A DNA stretch of 44,088 nucleotides, from assembly GCA_964448285.1 (NCBI GenBank), contig CAYUWG010000028.1:1-44088 (forward strand), given 5' to 3'. The position numbers and the translations under genes were made by a program. Below the pieces are notes generated by a model. It was not told where the DNA came from. It made no database searches and was given only the letters and a program-made list of their open reading frames with translations. Source of the DNA: CAYUWG01 sp964448285. GTDB lineage: Bacteria; Bacteroidota; Ignavibacteria; SZUA-365. Shown here one piece after another: positions 1 through 8,452 of the stretch (the stretch's first letter is position 1; the number at the start of each line of letters is the position of its first letter).

Positions 1-966
1 GCCGGACGATTGGAACGAAGAGACATCCTGCGCAATCTGGAGATCGTACACGAGGCGTTTATAGAGACGGGAGTTCTTCCCATGCGTAAGGATGCTTGAG
101 AGAAGATCCATTTCCGCGTCGCCGGGCGCAAACATCCGAGGTGAGTGCCACGTCATGTAGAAGCGCGGCAACTGCACCTTGTCCTCGAGCGTGATGCGCT
201 TTTCTTCGGTCAGGAAAGCCGGCGGTGCATCGATGGGATCGACGGGATTGCCTGCGGGAATGTGACCGAACCATTTCTCCACAAGCCGGCGCGTCTTTTT
301 CGGATCGATATCGCCGGCGATCACGAGGCTTGCGTTGTTCGGCACGTAATACGTCCTGAAGAAATCGATCACGTCCTGCAGGCTTGCAGCGGAGAGGTTT
401 TCCATCGAACCGATCGTCGGCCAATGGTACGGGTGATTCGGCGGATACAGGTTCTCGCTGATCGTGATGTAAGCGAGTCCGTACGGGCGGTTCTCATACG
501 ATTGGCGGCGTTCGTTCTTCACCACGTCACGCTGCCCATCGAGCTTTGCCTGCGACATGTCGTCGAGGAGAAAGCCCATGCGATCGGAGTCGAGGAAGAG
601 CGCTAACTCCAACGCGTTACTCGGGATGTCCTCGTAATAATTCGTGCGGTCGGTATTCGTGGAGCCGTTGTTATCGCCTCCGGCAGCTTCCAACCACTCA
701 TCGAACTTTCCCTCAGGGACGTTGCCTGAGCCTTCGAACATCACGTGTTCGAATAAATGCGCGAATCCCGTGCGTCCCGGTTTTTCGTGTCCTGAACCGA
801 CGTGATAGTACGTATTCACGCTCACGGTCGGCGTGCTGTGGTCTTCATGCAGGATAACCGTGAGGCCGTTACTCAACGTGAACCTCTCGTATGGAACGCT
901 GACGCGAACGTCCTGCGCGATACTCGTCGATACGAGAAATGCTAAAAAAATGAACCCCAGTTTCAT
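1..966 (-). CDS. M16 family zinc metalloprotease (N-terminal part, runs off the window)
   Basis: The minus-strand reading frame is open from the ATG at 966 to the window edge, giving 322 residues. It begins with a hydrophobic signal peptide (about residues 4-18, ending SIAQ). The inverted zinc motif HLFEH is at residues 70-74, inside the M16 signature GxAHLFEHVMFxG, and is followed by typical M16 text (NERRQSYENRPYG, HPYHWPTIGSMENL). M16 enzymes are periplasmic or secreted insulinase/processing-peptidase-like proteases that degrade peptides inside a clam-shell of two M16 domains. Only the first, catalytic half is visible, so it is unknown whether the inactive second half follows. An AAGG stretch lies about 8 nt before the start. 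It is divergent from the gene at 1169. The fold assignment is secure; the substrate is unknown. Confidence 0.93.
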   Translation of the reverse strand, partial: MKLGFIFLAFLVSTSIAQDVRVSVPYERFTLSNGLTVILHEDHSTPTVSVNTYYHVGSGHEKPGRTGFAHLFEHVMFEGSGNVPEGKFDEWLEAAGGDNNGSTNTDRTNYYEDIPSNALELALFLDSDRMGFLLDDMSQAKLDGQRDVVKNERRQSYENRPYGLAYITISENLYPPNHPYHWPTIGSMENLSAASLQDVIDFFRTYYVPNNASLVIAGDIDPKKTRRLVEKWFGHIPAGNPVDPIDAPPAFLTEEKRITLEDKVQLPRFYMTWHSPRMFAPGDAEMDLLSSILTHGKNSRLYKRLVYDLQIAQDVSSFQSSG

Positions 967-1168
967 TGAACTACCTTGTGTGAAATATGACTCCAGTTCT
1001 TATTCGTCTGCTCTAATAATGCGGACACCACAACATAAAGATTGATGTGAATCTTTCACAGCATGGAGAGAAATTTTTTTCTTCAGGGGAAATGAACGAA
1101 AAAGCGAAACTCAACGCGTGCCATCGAACGACACGCGGAAGTGTCCGCTGCTGCGATATATTCGAACC

Positions 1169-1630
1169 ATGAAAACGACAATCCTCGCTTGCTTCCTTTC
1201 CATTCTCTCGTTGTCAAATGCACAAACCACTCTAACGGATCTCGATTGGTTGGAGGGAGCCTGGACTGGAACGATGGAGAACGAATCCGTCTTCGAGGCG
1301 ACGTACAGTTCGCCCAAAGGCGGGATGATTCTGAGCACCTCCAAACACATTCAGGGCGACAAGGTCGTCTTCCATGAATTCGAATTGTTCGAACGGCAAG
1401 GGAATGACATCACGGTCACGCCTTATCCTGCAGGCGAGCGGAGCGTTTCATTTCGCCTCGTGGAATTCGACAGGGCGAACCGCATCGCGTTGTTTGAAAA
1501 TGCGGAGCACGACTTCCCGACGCAGTTGCGTTACGAGCGCGTTTCGGATACGCACTTGCGCATCTCAGCCATCGGATTTGAAAACGGAAATCGCCGAGAG
1601 TTGATTTTCGATCTTGAAAGGAAACGATGA
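1169..1630 (+). CDS. secreted DUF6265-like protein
   Basis: A 153-residue protein. The longer frame from 1118 is discarded because the ATG at 1169 gives a clean signal peptide (MKTTILACFLSILSLSNAQ). The mature part opens with LDWLEGAWTG, followed by short beta-strand-like stretches (YSSPKGGMILST, SVSFRLVEFD, ALFENAEHDFPTQLRYERV) and ends FDLERKR. The W-L-x-G-x-W start, the 'EHDFPTQLRYER' block and the 'F..ERK' end resemble the DUF6265 family of small beta-barrel proteins of unknown function. Its stop overlaps the start of the VOC gene by 4 nt (ATGA), so the two are probably cotranscribed and translationally coupled. The role is unknown and the family call is from memory of the motif. Confidence 0.75.
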   Translation: MKTTILACFLSILSLSNAQTTLTDLDWLEGAWTGTMENESVFEATYSSPKGGMILSTSKHIQGDKVVFHEFELFERQGNDITVTPYPAGERSVSFRLVEFDRANRIALFENAEHDFPTQLRYERVSDTHLRISAIGFENGNRRELIFDLERKR

Positions 1631-1998
1631 TGCCTGATATGATCTACTGGTTTGAAATTCCCGCGCGCGATCTCGAACGTGCCGTGCGTTTTTATTCCAC
1701 CATCTTCGGCATGGACGTGCCGATACTCGATTTAGGAAATTTGAAGATGGGTCTCTTAGGCGACCGCGCGACCGGCGTTGCAGGTGCTCTCGTTCAGCAT
1801 GAACGGTACGAGCCGTCGGAGAGCGGGGCGCTGTTGTACTTCGATGCCGGCGATGATCTCCACTCGATTTTGTCCCGTGTGGAAAACGCGGGAGGCACGA
1901 TCATCATTCCCAAACGGCAGGTCTCCGAAGCGTTCGGTTTTATGGCAGTGATATTGGACACGGAGGGAAACCGCATCGCACTCCATTCCAGGAATTGA
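1627..1998 (+). CDS. VOC family (glyoxalase/bleomycin-resistance fold) protein
   Basis: A 123-residue protein with two adjacent ATG codons (1627 and 1630); either may be used. The N-terminal IYWFEIPARDLERAVRFYSTIFGMDV is the characteristic first beta-alpha-beta module of the vicinal-oxygen-chelate superfamily. The second module contains YFDAGDDLHSILSRVENAGG and ends FMAVILDTEGNRIALHS. The single-domain length fits small VOC proteins that act as dimers. Substrate and metal cannot be read from the sequence. It overlaps the preceding gene by 4 nt and is followed 13 nt later by the exporter gene, so the three probably form one operon. Confidence 0.88.
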   Translation: MMPDMIYWFEIPARDLERAVRFYSTIFGMDVPILDLGNLKMGLLGDRATGVAGALVQHERYEPSESGALLYFDAGDDLHSILSRVENAGGTIIIPKRQVSEAFGFMAVILDTEGNRIALHSRN

Positions 1999-2011
1999 TG
2001 CGCAGGAAGTG

Positions 2012-2902
2012 ATGCCATTTGCAGGCGAACTCAGTGCGTTAGCGACGGCGATCTTCTGGTCGGGGACTGCCATCTTTTTCGCCGCGGCCTCGAAACGCGT
2101 CGGCTCGATGCGAGTGAACATCGCACGGCTCGCGCTTGCGTTCGTTCTTCTCACCGCAACGATCGCGCTCACCGGGCTTCCCGTCACGCTCTCTTTTCGA
2201 CAGGTTCTTCTGCTCGCTGTTTCCGGCGCCATCGGACTGGTCTTCGGTGACGGGTTTCTCTTCCGTGCGTTCAAAGACATCGGGCCGCGCATCAGCATGC
2301 TGGTCATGTCGCTCGCACCGGCGCTCGCTGCATTGCTGGCGTACATCTTTCTCGATGAAAGCATTGCACTGCTCGGATTACTCGGAATGGCGATTACGAT
2401 TTCGGGTATCGTGCTCGTCGTATCGGAGCGCCGCGCGACGGAATCGCTTCCGGACGGCGTGCACTGGTTCGGCGTTCTCTTCGCGTTCTTCGGTGCGATC
2501 GGACAGGCGGGCGGATTGATCCTCGCGAAGCTCGCATTCAACGAGGCGCCCGTGCATGGAATGGTGGCAACGACGGTGCGAGTTGCCGCGGCGCTCGTCG
2601 TGTTTCTTCCCCTTCTCCCGTTTCTCTCTTCGTTCCGGAATCCCATTGAGACCTTCCGCAAGGACATGCGCGCGTTCGGACTGACGTTTCTTGGCGCACT
2701 CTTCGGGCCGTACTTCGGCATCACGTTCAGTCTCATCGCGATCATGTATGCGAAGGTCGGCATCGCCGCGACGATCATGGCACTGCCGCCGATCATCATG
2801 TTGCCGATCCTTCGCTATGGCTTCAAGGAAAAGCTTACCGCGCGTGCGGTGATCGGAGCATGCATTGCCGTCGCGGGCGTCGCTTTGCTGTTCCTCCGGT
2901 AA
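2012..2902 (+). CDS. EamA/DMT-family transporter
   Basis: A 296-residue integral membrane protein made of two tandem five-helix EamA halves, the usual drug/metabolite transporter layout (about ten membrane segments, length typical for the family). Hydrophobic blocks include ALAFVLLTATIALTGL, VLLLAVSGAIGLVFG, ISMLVMSLAPALAALLAYIFL, LLGMAITISGIVLVV and, in the second half, FGVLFAFFGAIGQAGGLIL and VIGACIAVAGVALLFL. The ATG at 2012 is preferred to the GTG at 2009; an AGGA lies just upstream. Members move amino acids, sugars or small metabolites across the inner membrane, but the substrate cannot be predicted here. It is likely the third gene of the 1169-2902 operon. Confidence 0.93.
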   Translation: MPFAGELSALATAIFWSGTAIFFAAASKRVGSMRVNIARLALAFVLLTATIALTGLPVTLSFRQVLLLAVSGAIGLVFGDGFLFRAFKDIGPRISMLVMSLAPALAALLAYIFLDESIALLGLLGMAITISGIVLVVSERRATESLPDGVHWFGVLFAFFGAIGQAGGLILAKLAFNEAPVHGMVATTVRVAAALVVFLPLLPFLSSFRNPIETFRKDMRAFGLTFLGALFGPYFGITFSLIAIMYAKVGIAATIMALPPIIMLPILRYGFKEKLTARAVIGACIAVAGVALLFLR

Positions 2903-3052
2903 AGAGGCCTTTGCGAATGTGAGGAAGTGATGGAGCGGCATCGCTGTCGTTTCCTGACAGTCCTTACCGGCTTGTCTTTTCCATCTTTTCTTCGCAACAT
3001 CACGGCACTGCTTTCAAGCGGTTCCATCATTTCAACACCGAGGCAACATTCC

Positions 3053-4945
3053 ATGAAAGAACAACAGGCGACACAAGAGCTTTACCATCCGTCAGAAGAT
3101 ATTCTCCGCAATGCACACGTGAAGAATTGGGAGGAACTCGCCGCCTGGGGTGCGCGCGATCTCGAAGGTTTCTGGGCGCATCATGCATCGGAGCTGGAGT
3201 GGTTTGCCCCGTGGGAAAAAGTGCTCGACACGACGAACGCGCCGTTCTATCAGTGGTTCACCGGCGGCAAAGTCAACATTGCCTACAACTGCCTCGACCG
3301 CCACGTGAAGACCGCGCGCCGAAACAAACTCGCGCTCATCTGGGAGGGCGAGGACGGCAGCTTCCGCTCGTACTCGTATCACGCGCTTCATCGTGAGACG
3401 TGCAAGTTCGCCAACATCCTAAAGAGTTTGGGCATTGGAAAAGGCGACCGCGTGACGATCTACATGGGACGCATCCCTGAGCTTGCCATCGCCATGCTCG
3501 CATGTGCGCGTATCGGCGCGATGCACTCGGTCGTGTATGGCGGCTTCTCCGTAGAGTCGTTGCACGAGCGGCTCGAGGACAGCCAATCGAAAGTGCTCAT
3601 CACGTGCGATGGAGCGTTCCAACGTGGGAAGGTCGTTCCGCTCAAAGCCATTTGCGACGAAGCGCTCCAACGCGCCGCAACCGTCGAGAGCGTTCTCGTC
3701 GTGAAGCGCACGGGCGAAGATGTATTCATGGAACAGGGACGCGATATGTGGTACCATGAACTCGCGAACCTTCCCATCGCGGCGGCCAACGGTGAGTGCG
3801 AAGTGATGGACGCCGAGGATCCATTGTACCTGCTCTACACTTCCGGCACGACCGGCAAGCCCAAGGCCATTCTCCATACGCACGGCGGCTATATGGTCGG
3901 CGTTTATACGACGCTCAAGTACGTGTTCGACGTTCACGAAGAAGACCGCTACTGGTGCGCCGCCGATCCGGGTTGGGTGACCGGCCACAGCTACATCGTC
4001 TATGGGCCGCTGCTCATTGGCGCGACGTCGTTCATGTACGAAGGCGCGCCGAACTATCCCTACCCGAACCGCTGGTGGTCGCTCATCGAGAAGTACGGAA
4101 TCAACATTCTCTACACCGCGCCGACGGCCATTCGCGGCCTGATGCGATTCGGCGAGGCATGGCCCAACCGGCACGACCTCTCATCGCTGCGCCTGCTCGG
4201 TTCCGTCGGCGAGCCGATCAATCCCGAAGCGTGGCGCTGGTACCATCGCGTCATCGGGAAGGGTCGCTGCCCGATCATGGACACGTGGTGGCAGACGGAA
4301 ACAGGCATGTTCATGATCACGCCGATGCCGTGCATGCCGCTCAAGCCCGGCTCCGGCACGAAACCGTTTCCCGGTCTTGAGATGGACATCCTCAACGAAG
4401 AGGGCAAGCCCGTTGCGACGAACGAAGAAGGCTACCTCGTCATCAAGACTCCGTGGCCCGCGATGATGCGCACGATTTACGGCGACCCGGAGCGCTACGT
4501 GCAGCAGTACTGGAGCCGCTTCCCCGGCGTCTACATGACCGGCGACTCCGCACGACGCGACGAGGACGGCTACTACTGGATCATCGGCCGCGTCGATGAC
4601 GTGCTGAAAGTCTCCGGCTACAGGCTCGGCACGGCGGAGATAGAAAGCGCGCTCGTCAGCCATCCGGTCGTATCCGAAGCGGCGGCGATCGGATTGCCGC
4701 ACGATGTGAAGGGCAACGCCATCCACGCCTTCGTGATACTCAAAGCCGGCGAGCAGAAGAACGACACGCTCGAAGATGAACTCCGCCAGCACGTCGCGCA
4801 CGAGATGGGACCCATCGCAAAACCCGAGAAGATCGAGATCGTCGATTCCCTCCCGAAGACACGCAGCGGCAAGATTATGCGACGCGTTTTGAAAGCGCGA
4901 GCGCTCGGTGTCGATCCGGGAAATATTTCGACGTTAGAGGAGTAG
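3053..4945 (+). CDS. acsA: acetyl-CoA synthetase (AMP-forming)
   Basis: A 630-residue acyl-adenylate enzyme converting acetate, ATP and CoA to acetyl-CoA. The frame is open from 2927, but the ATG at 3053 starts the family-like N-terminus (MKEQQATQELYHPSEDI) and the codons before it look non-coding. Seen: the P-loop YTSGTTGKPK at 262-271, the GWVTGHSYIVYGP block at 308-319, DTWWQTETG at 410-418 (the second Trp closes the acyl pocket in acetate-specific enzymes), the hinge region IGRVDDVLKVSGYRLG at 511-526, and the C-terminal catalytic Lys in SGKIMRR (K607), normally regulated by acetylation. The length is slightly below the usual ~650. It allows growth on acetate and recycles overflow acetate. 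Very secure assignment. Confidence 0.96.
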   Translation: MKEQQATQELYHPSEDILRNAHVKNWEELAAWGARDLEGFWAHHASELEWFAPWEKVLDTTNAPFYQWFTGGKVNIAYNCLDRHVKTARRNKLALIWEGEDGSFRSYSYHALHRETCKFANILKSLGIGKGDRVTIYMGRIPELAIAMLACARIGAMHSVVYGGFSVESLHERLEDSQSKVLITCDGAFQRGKVVPLKAICDEALQRAATVESVLVVKRTGEDVFMEQGRDMWYHELANLPIAAANGECEVMDAEDPLYLLYTSGTTGKPKAILHTHGGYMVGVYTTLKYVFDVHEEDRYWCAADPGWVTGHSYIVYGPLLIGATSFMYEGAPNYPYPNRWWSLIEKYGINILYTAPTAIRGLMRFGEAWPNRHDLSSLRLLGSVGEPINPEAWRWYHRVIGKGRCPIMDTWWQTETGMFMITPMPCMPLKPGSGTKPFPGLEMDILNEEGKPVATNEEGYLVIKTPWPAMMRTIYGDPERYVQQYWSRFPGVYMTGDSARRDEDGYYWIIGRVDDVLKVSGYRLGTAEIESALVSHPVVSEAAAIGLPHDVKGNAIHAFVILKAGEQKNDTLEDELRQHVAHEMGPIAKPEKIEIVDSLPKTRSGKIMRRVLKARALGVDPGNISTLEE

Positions 4946-5284
4946 CTGGGTAGAACTTTTGAGTTTTTTGTATCACACCAGGAGTACTGCAATGGGCCGG
5001 GGAGTAGATTGTCTTCCAACCACCCCCCCGTACACCCTACCCCCGAACACTGGTTGACCGGCATCGAGTTGTTGCTGACCGAGATTCACGGACGGTACTC
5101 CAATACAAGGAATTTCAAAGAAAAATGTCGATAGGGGTTTCCCCTCATTTTTGGTGAAGAAATTTAGGACTTTCGTCGGATTAGCTCTCAGTTGTAATCT
5201 TGCGTTGGAAATCCAAATCTGCATGAGACCTGTAAGGCCTCTGTAAACGCAGATGAAGTTACAAACACAGTTCACGGAGGTTTT
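4946..5284. other. 339-bp intergenic region, no gene seen
   Basis: I see no convincing coding frame. A short hairpin, aggggtttcccct at 5133-5145 followed by catttttgg, could act as a weak terminator for the upstream acs gene. The last bases hold the strong ribosome binding site of the gene at 5285 (acggaggtttt). Confidence 0.5.
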
Positions 5285-5569
5285 ATGGCTTGCACTTGTT
5301 CAAACAATGGTTCTCAGGTCGAATTCAGCGGTTCTTACATGAACGGTTACCATGGGGGTGTAGATTCGTGGATCGGCCTCTCACAGATCTGTCCGAGAAA
5401 TCCACTCGATTTGATCGCCTATGCGAAGTTCGGGAATACGGTTGGCGCTTTCAAGAACAGCTCTACTTACGTAAATCCCTCGAGCGGGTGGATTGGGGAT
5501 GGATGCTCCATACAAAGCGAGCCATACTGTATCGCACTCGGTTCGGACAACACCAAGAAGCATGTGTAA
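5285..5569 (+). CDS. small Cys-containing protein of unknown function
   Basis: A 94-residue protein with a strong Shine-Dalgarno (ggagg) about 5 nt before the ATG, which decides the start. It begins MACTCSNNG and contains further Cys in QICPRNP, DGCSIQ and PYCIAL; five Cys in total and no signal peptide or membrane segment. Gly, Ser and Asn are frequent (SGSYMNGYHGGVDSW, NPSSGWIGDG). I do not recognise a family. An overlapping frame at 5290-5607 is less likely because it has no ribosome binding site. It stands at the upstream edge of the AT-rich island with the leucine-rich-repeat lipoproteins and reads in the same direction, but the 71-nt gap and different composition do not prove an operon. 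Confidence 0.6.
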   Translation: MACTCSNNGSQVEFSGSYMNGYHGGVDSWIGLSQICPRNPLDLIAYAKFGNTVGAFKNSSTYVNPSSGWIGDGCSIQSEPYCIALGSDNTKKHV

Positions 5570-5640
5570 TTCTGCAAGAGGAATACCAATCGCTGATCTT
5601 TTCGTAAGAAATTATTCTATCTTAATTGATCAAGATTAAT

Positions 5641-6255
5641 ATGATGTATTTCGCGTCTCCTGTTCGTCTCGTATCACGGTATGGTTTATCCATTATTATG
5701 ACCACGATAACCGCAATAATTTATGGCTGTTACGACGATAGCACAAGCGTTAACAAAACACGTGATTCTTATTACTATTACAACATAGAAGATGCAATAA
5801 GAAATGAGTATTGGTACACCGGCGCGCAGTTTCTTATTCTAGATAATCAGAATATGGAAGTACTTCCTTTGCGAATTGGCTTGGTGACAACTGTCGAGAT
5901 GATTAGCGTGGCAAGAAACAAGCTCACTTCATTGCCTGATACCCTAAGGAACTGTATGTCGATGGATAGTTTTGATGCATCAAATAATCTGTTAAAAAAT
6001 ACTCCCGTTATACAAAAGAAATTACTATGGGCGAGATATAGCAATAATATGATAAGCCAAGTTGATACGAATATGGGTATATATGAAATAAAATTTCTTG
6101 AATTGAATGACAACAATATTTCGTATTGGCCAGACAATCTGAGAACATTTGGCGGCAAAGATCTTATTGAACTCAATCTGCGTGGCAATCCTTTGCCGAA
6201 AAGCGAACTGGATAAAATCCGTGCACTTATGCCCAATACGAAAGTGCTATTCTGA
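5641..6255 (+). CDS. leucine-rich-repeat lipoprotein (copy 1, divergent)
   Basis: A 204-residue AT-rich gene. The ATG at 5641 is chosen over the TTG at 5626. It gives a basic n-region (SPVRLVSRYG), a hydrophobic stretch and a lipobox-like IIYGC, so the product is probably a lipoprotein. The mature part has irregular leucine-rich repeats (LRIGLVTTVEMISVARNKLTSLPD, FLELNDNNISYWPDNL, LIELNLRGNPLP) and ends with a C-terminal signature ELNLRGNPLPxxxxxKIRALMPNTKVLF. The same signature closes the next two genes, so the three are paralogues. LRR lipoproteins usually bind other proteins at the cell surface; the partner is unknown. Its AT-rich base use differs from flanking genes, which suggests transfer or relaxed selection. 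Confidence 0.78.
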   Translation: MMYFASPVRLVSRYGLSIIMTTITAIIYGCYDDSTSVNKTRDSYYYYNIEDAIRNEYWYTGAQFLILDNQNMEVLPLRIGLVTTVEMISVARNKLTSLPDTLRNCMSMDSFDASNNLLKNTPVIQKKLLWARYSNNMISQVDTNMGIYEIKFLELNDNNISYWPDNLRTFGGKDLIELNLRGNPLPKSELDKIRALMPNTKVLF

Positions 6256-6269
6256 TGCTTATAGAACAT

Positions 6270-7000
6270 GATTTCTTCATAAAGCATACAGTACCATGGT
6301 ACGAGCGATAGCGTATATTATTCTTACCTCACTCCTCTATGTAGGTTGCTCGGATGATACTATAGATGGTCGTAACATATCGCCACCTTTGATAACAGCA
6401 TATAGCGTCGAAGAGGCGTTACGCATTCAGTCGAATAATCCGGGAACCATAGTCAAATTCATACTTGATTTAAGAGGTCAGCGATTGGATTCTATTTCCT
6501 ACCGAGTTGGTGATATAGAATTTCTTGTCAAAATCCTTGCTGATGACAATATGCTGACGGATTTACCATCTTCCCTTGCAAAGGAAGGCAGTGTTAGGGA
6601 TTTATTCGATTTGTATTTAAGAGGAAATAGATTTAACGAATTGCCGGTGGTACTGATGAGACTCCATCAGCCACTTTTTATTCTGTCCTTAGCGGGGAAC
6701 AGATTGCAACTCATTGATACTTCCTACTCATTGTTATTTGTTAACGACAGTGTTGATTTAAGTTTTAACGAAATATCATCCTGGCCGGATGGAGTTACTA
6801 TCGGTGGCGGCGTAAGAAGAGTATGGAATCGAGATAGTGTTACTGTTGAAATGCCGAAGGTCCTGGACCTCCGTGGTAATCCTCTCCCACTGGATGACGT
6901 TGAGAAAGCACGTCGGCTCATGCCCAATACGAAAATACTGTTTTAATGTTCTTGTTGAGTATACCGGTATTCCTGAAGATGATTTCTTTATAAAGCATAC
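6270..7000 (+). repeat. 711-bp tandem gene duplication with conserved upstream block
   Basis: The block gatttcttcataaagcatac at 6270-6289 recurs at 6981-7000 with one change, 711 bp apart, in the same place relative to the two LRR lipoprotein starts. The duplicated unit is therefore leader plus gene. Confidence 0.85.
6296..6946 (+). CDS. leucine-rich-repeat lipoprotein (copy 2)
   Basis: A 216-residue protein starting MVRAIAYIILTSLLYVGC, a short signal peptide with lipobox Cys at residue 18, followed by SDD, a common post-lipobox context. The body has leucine-rich repeats (FILDLRGQRLDSIS, FLVKILADDNMLTDLPSSL, DLYLRGNRFNELPVVL, VDLSFNEISSWPDGV) and the shared C-terminus VLDLRGNPLPxxxVEKARRLMPNTKILF. 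It is very similar to the next gene along its whole length, and 20 bp of upstream sequence (6270-6289) are also repeated upstream of the next gene. No strong Shine-Dalgarno is visible. Probable surface or periplasmic protein-binding role, by inference only. Confidence 0.82.
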   Translation: MVRAIAYIILTSLLYVGCSDDTIDGRNISPPLITAYSVEEALRIQSNNPGTIVKFILDLRGQRLDSISYRVGDIEFLVKILADDNMLTDLPSSLAKEGSVRDLFDLYLRGNRFNELPVVLMRLHQPLFILSLAGNRLQLIDTSYSLLFVNDSVDLSFNEISSWPDGVTIGGGVRRVWNRDSVTVEMPKVLDLRGNPLPLDDVEKARRLMPNTKILF

Positions 7001-7006
7001 GGTGTC

Positions 7007-7657
7007 ATGGTACGACCGATAACGTATATTATTCTTGCCTCACTCTTCGTTGTAGGTTGCACGGATGATCCTATAGCTGGTCGTAATATACCGCCACCTT
7101 TGATAACTGTATATAGCGTCGATGAGGCGCTGAGCATACAGTCGAACAATCCAAGCACCATCGTTAAATTCATACTTGATTTAAGAGGTCAGCGGTTGGA
7201 TTCCATCTCTTACAGAGTTGGTGAGATAGAATTTCTTGTCAAAATCCTTGCAGATGACAACATGCTAACGGATTTACCCTCTTCTCTTGAAAAGGATTAC
7301 AGAATAACAAGTATAAACGATTTGTATTTAAGAGGAAATCAATTCGAAAAATCACCGACGGTGCTGACGAGAATCAATAGTCCTCTTTTTCGTCTGTCCT
7401 TCGCGAGAAACAGATTACAACGCGTTGACACCTCCTATTCTTTACTATTTGTTTTTGATAGCGTTGATTTGAGTTTTAACGAAATATCATCCTGGCCTGA
7501 TGGAGTTACAATCGGTGGCGGTGTCAGAAGAATATATAATCGGGATAGTGTTGGTATAGATATGCCGAAGGTACTTGACCTCCGTGGGAATCCTCTCCCA
7601 CCGGAAGACGTTGAGAAAGCACGACGGCTCATGCCCGATACGAAAGTATTGTTTTGA
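7007..7657 (+). CDS. leucine-rich-repeat lipoprotein (copy 3)
   Basis: A 216-residue near-copy of the preceding gene, exactly 711 bp further on, with lipobox VVGC (Cys 18). Long blocks are unchanged (ILDLRGQRLDSISYRVG, FLVKILADDNMLTDLPSSL, LSFNEISSWPDGVTIGGG). Differences cluster in the middle repeats (residues about 100-140), where DLYLRGNRFNELPVVLMRLHQ becomes DLYLRGNQFEKSPTVLTRINS. That pattern would fit diversification of a binding face, but two sequences are too few to test it. The C-terminus VLDLRGNPLPxxDVEKARRLMPDTKVLF is conserved. Function unknown. Confidence 0.82.
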   Translation: MVRPITYIILASLFVVGCTDDPIAGRNIPPPLITVYSVDEALSIQSNNPSTIVKFILDLRGQRLDSISYRVGEIEFLVKILADDNMLTDLPSSLEKDYRITSINDLYLRGNQFEKSPTVLTRINSPLFRLSFARNRLQRVDTSYSLLFVFDSVDLSFNEISSWPDGVTIGGGVRRIYNRDSVGIDMPKVLDLRGNPLPPEDVEKARRLMPDTKVLF

Positions 7658-7989
7658 TTAGTAGAATCCATGATGATAACAGGATTGAATATCAGGCGAG
7701 GTAGCATGGCCGACTGCGCGTGCGCTTATCGCTATCTGGGACAAGAAACTGATAGTCGATAATATGAAGAGGAATCAATGAATTGAGGGAATCGGTAAAT
7801 TCGATATCATCGGGAGATTAAAGCCGAAGTGAGACCGACAGCGCATGGAAACGAAGGAGGAATCGTTCGCGCTCATCCGATCCGTTTCGGTAAACTCCTT
7901 CCGCCGTTTCCTGATGATTTGCAGAGGCTACGCGTGTATTTTTGAGCGCCATCAACACATCATCCCAAACCAACAAGAAAGATCATCCT
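7658..7989. other. 332-bp intergenic region with an imperfect hairpin
   Basis: No supported gene. An overlapping frame at 7845-8243 has no family-like features and runs into the next gene in another frame. An imperfect inverted repeat (ggaaacg + aaggag at 7847-7859 against ctcctt + cgtttcc at 7895-7911) could fold upstream of the membrane protein gene. Confidence 0.4.
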
Positions 7990-8409
7990 ATGTCCCCTCT
8001 CCTCCGAAACATCATCGCCGTCATCGCGGGTGCGGTTGTCGGCAGCGTCGTCAACATGGGTATCATCTCCGTCAGCGGAGCGATCATCCCGCCTCCCGAG
8101 GGTGCGGACGTCACCACGATGGAAGGCCTGAAAGCCGCCATGCATCTTTTCGAGCCGAAGCACTTTCTCATGCCGTTCCTCGCACATGCATTAGGGACTC
8201 TTGCCGGAGCGTTGACTGCCGCTCTCATCGCGGCGAGCTATAAGATGCGGTTCGCTCTCGCTATCGGCGGTCTCTTTCTCCTTGCCGGGATCATCAACGT
8301 GTTTCTGCTTCCCGCGCCGGTATGGTTCGTCGTGTTGGACATTGCCGTTGCCTACCTCCCAATGGGCTATCTCGGTGGAAAATTCGTCGTGAAGAGCGGA
8401 AGGAATTAA
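7990..8409 (+). CDS. small four-helix integral membrane protein
   Basis: A 139-residue membrane protein. The longer frame starts with TTG at 7942; the ATG at 7990 is preferred because the membrane-protein text begins there (MSPLLRNIIAVIAGAVVGSVVNMGIISVSG). Four hydrophobic segments are visible at about residues 6-30, 59-83, 87-107 and 111-132. A loop between the first two contains PPPEGADVTTMEGLKAAMHLFEPKHF. This arrangement is common in unnamed Bacteroidota membrane proteins. No catalytic motif is seen and I cannot assign a function. It has no close partner on the same strand. Confidence 0.8.
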   Translation: MSPLLRNIIAVIAGAVVGSVVNMGIISVSGAIIPPPEGADVTTMEGLKAAMHLFEPKHFLMPFLAHALGTLAGALTAALIAASYKMRFALAIGGLFLLAGIINVFLLPAPVWFVVLDIAVAYLPMGYLGGKFVVKSGRN

Positions 8410-8452
8410 AGAGAACAGGCTATCACGCGATTAGCTCGTTGAGTTCGGGGGA

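Noticed and set aside
1756..2799. 347-codon minus-strand frame opposite the VOC and EamA genes
   Set aside because: Shadow of the transporter; composition (Arg/Ser/Thr-rich, no hydrophobic core) and lack of any family pattern, while the plus strand gives clear proteins.
4973..5275. 100-codon minus-strand frame between acs and the small Cys protein
   Set aside because: No ribosome binding site, no recognisable domain, overlaps the probable terminator of acs.
5641..7657. A CRISPR-like or phage origin for the AT-rich island
   Set aside because: No short regular repeats with spacers, no integrase, no att-like flanking repeats; only gene-sized duplication is present.
7845..8243. 132-codon frame before the small membrane protein
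   Set aside because: His/Arg-rich in its second half because it reads the membrane protein gene out of frame.
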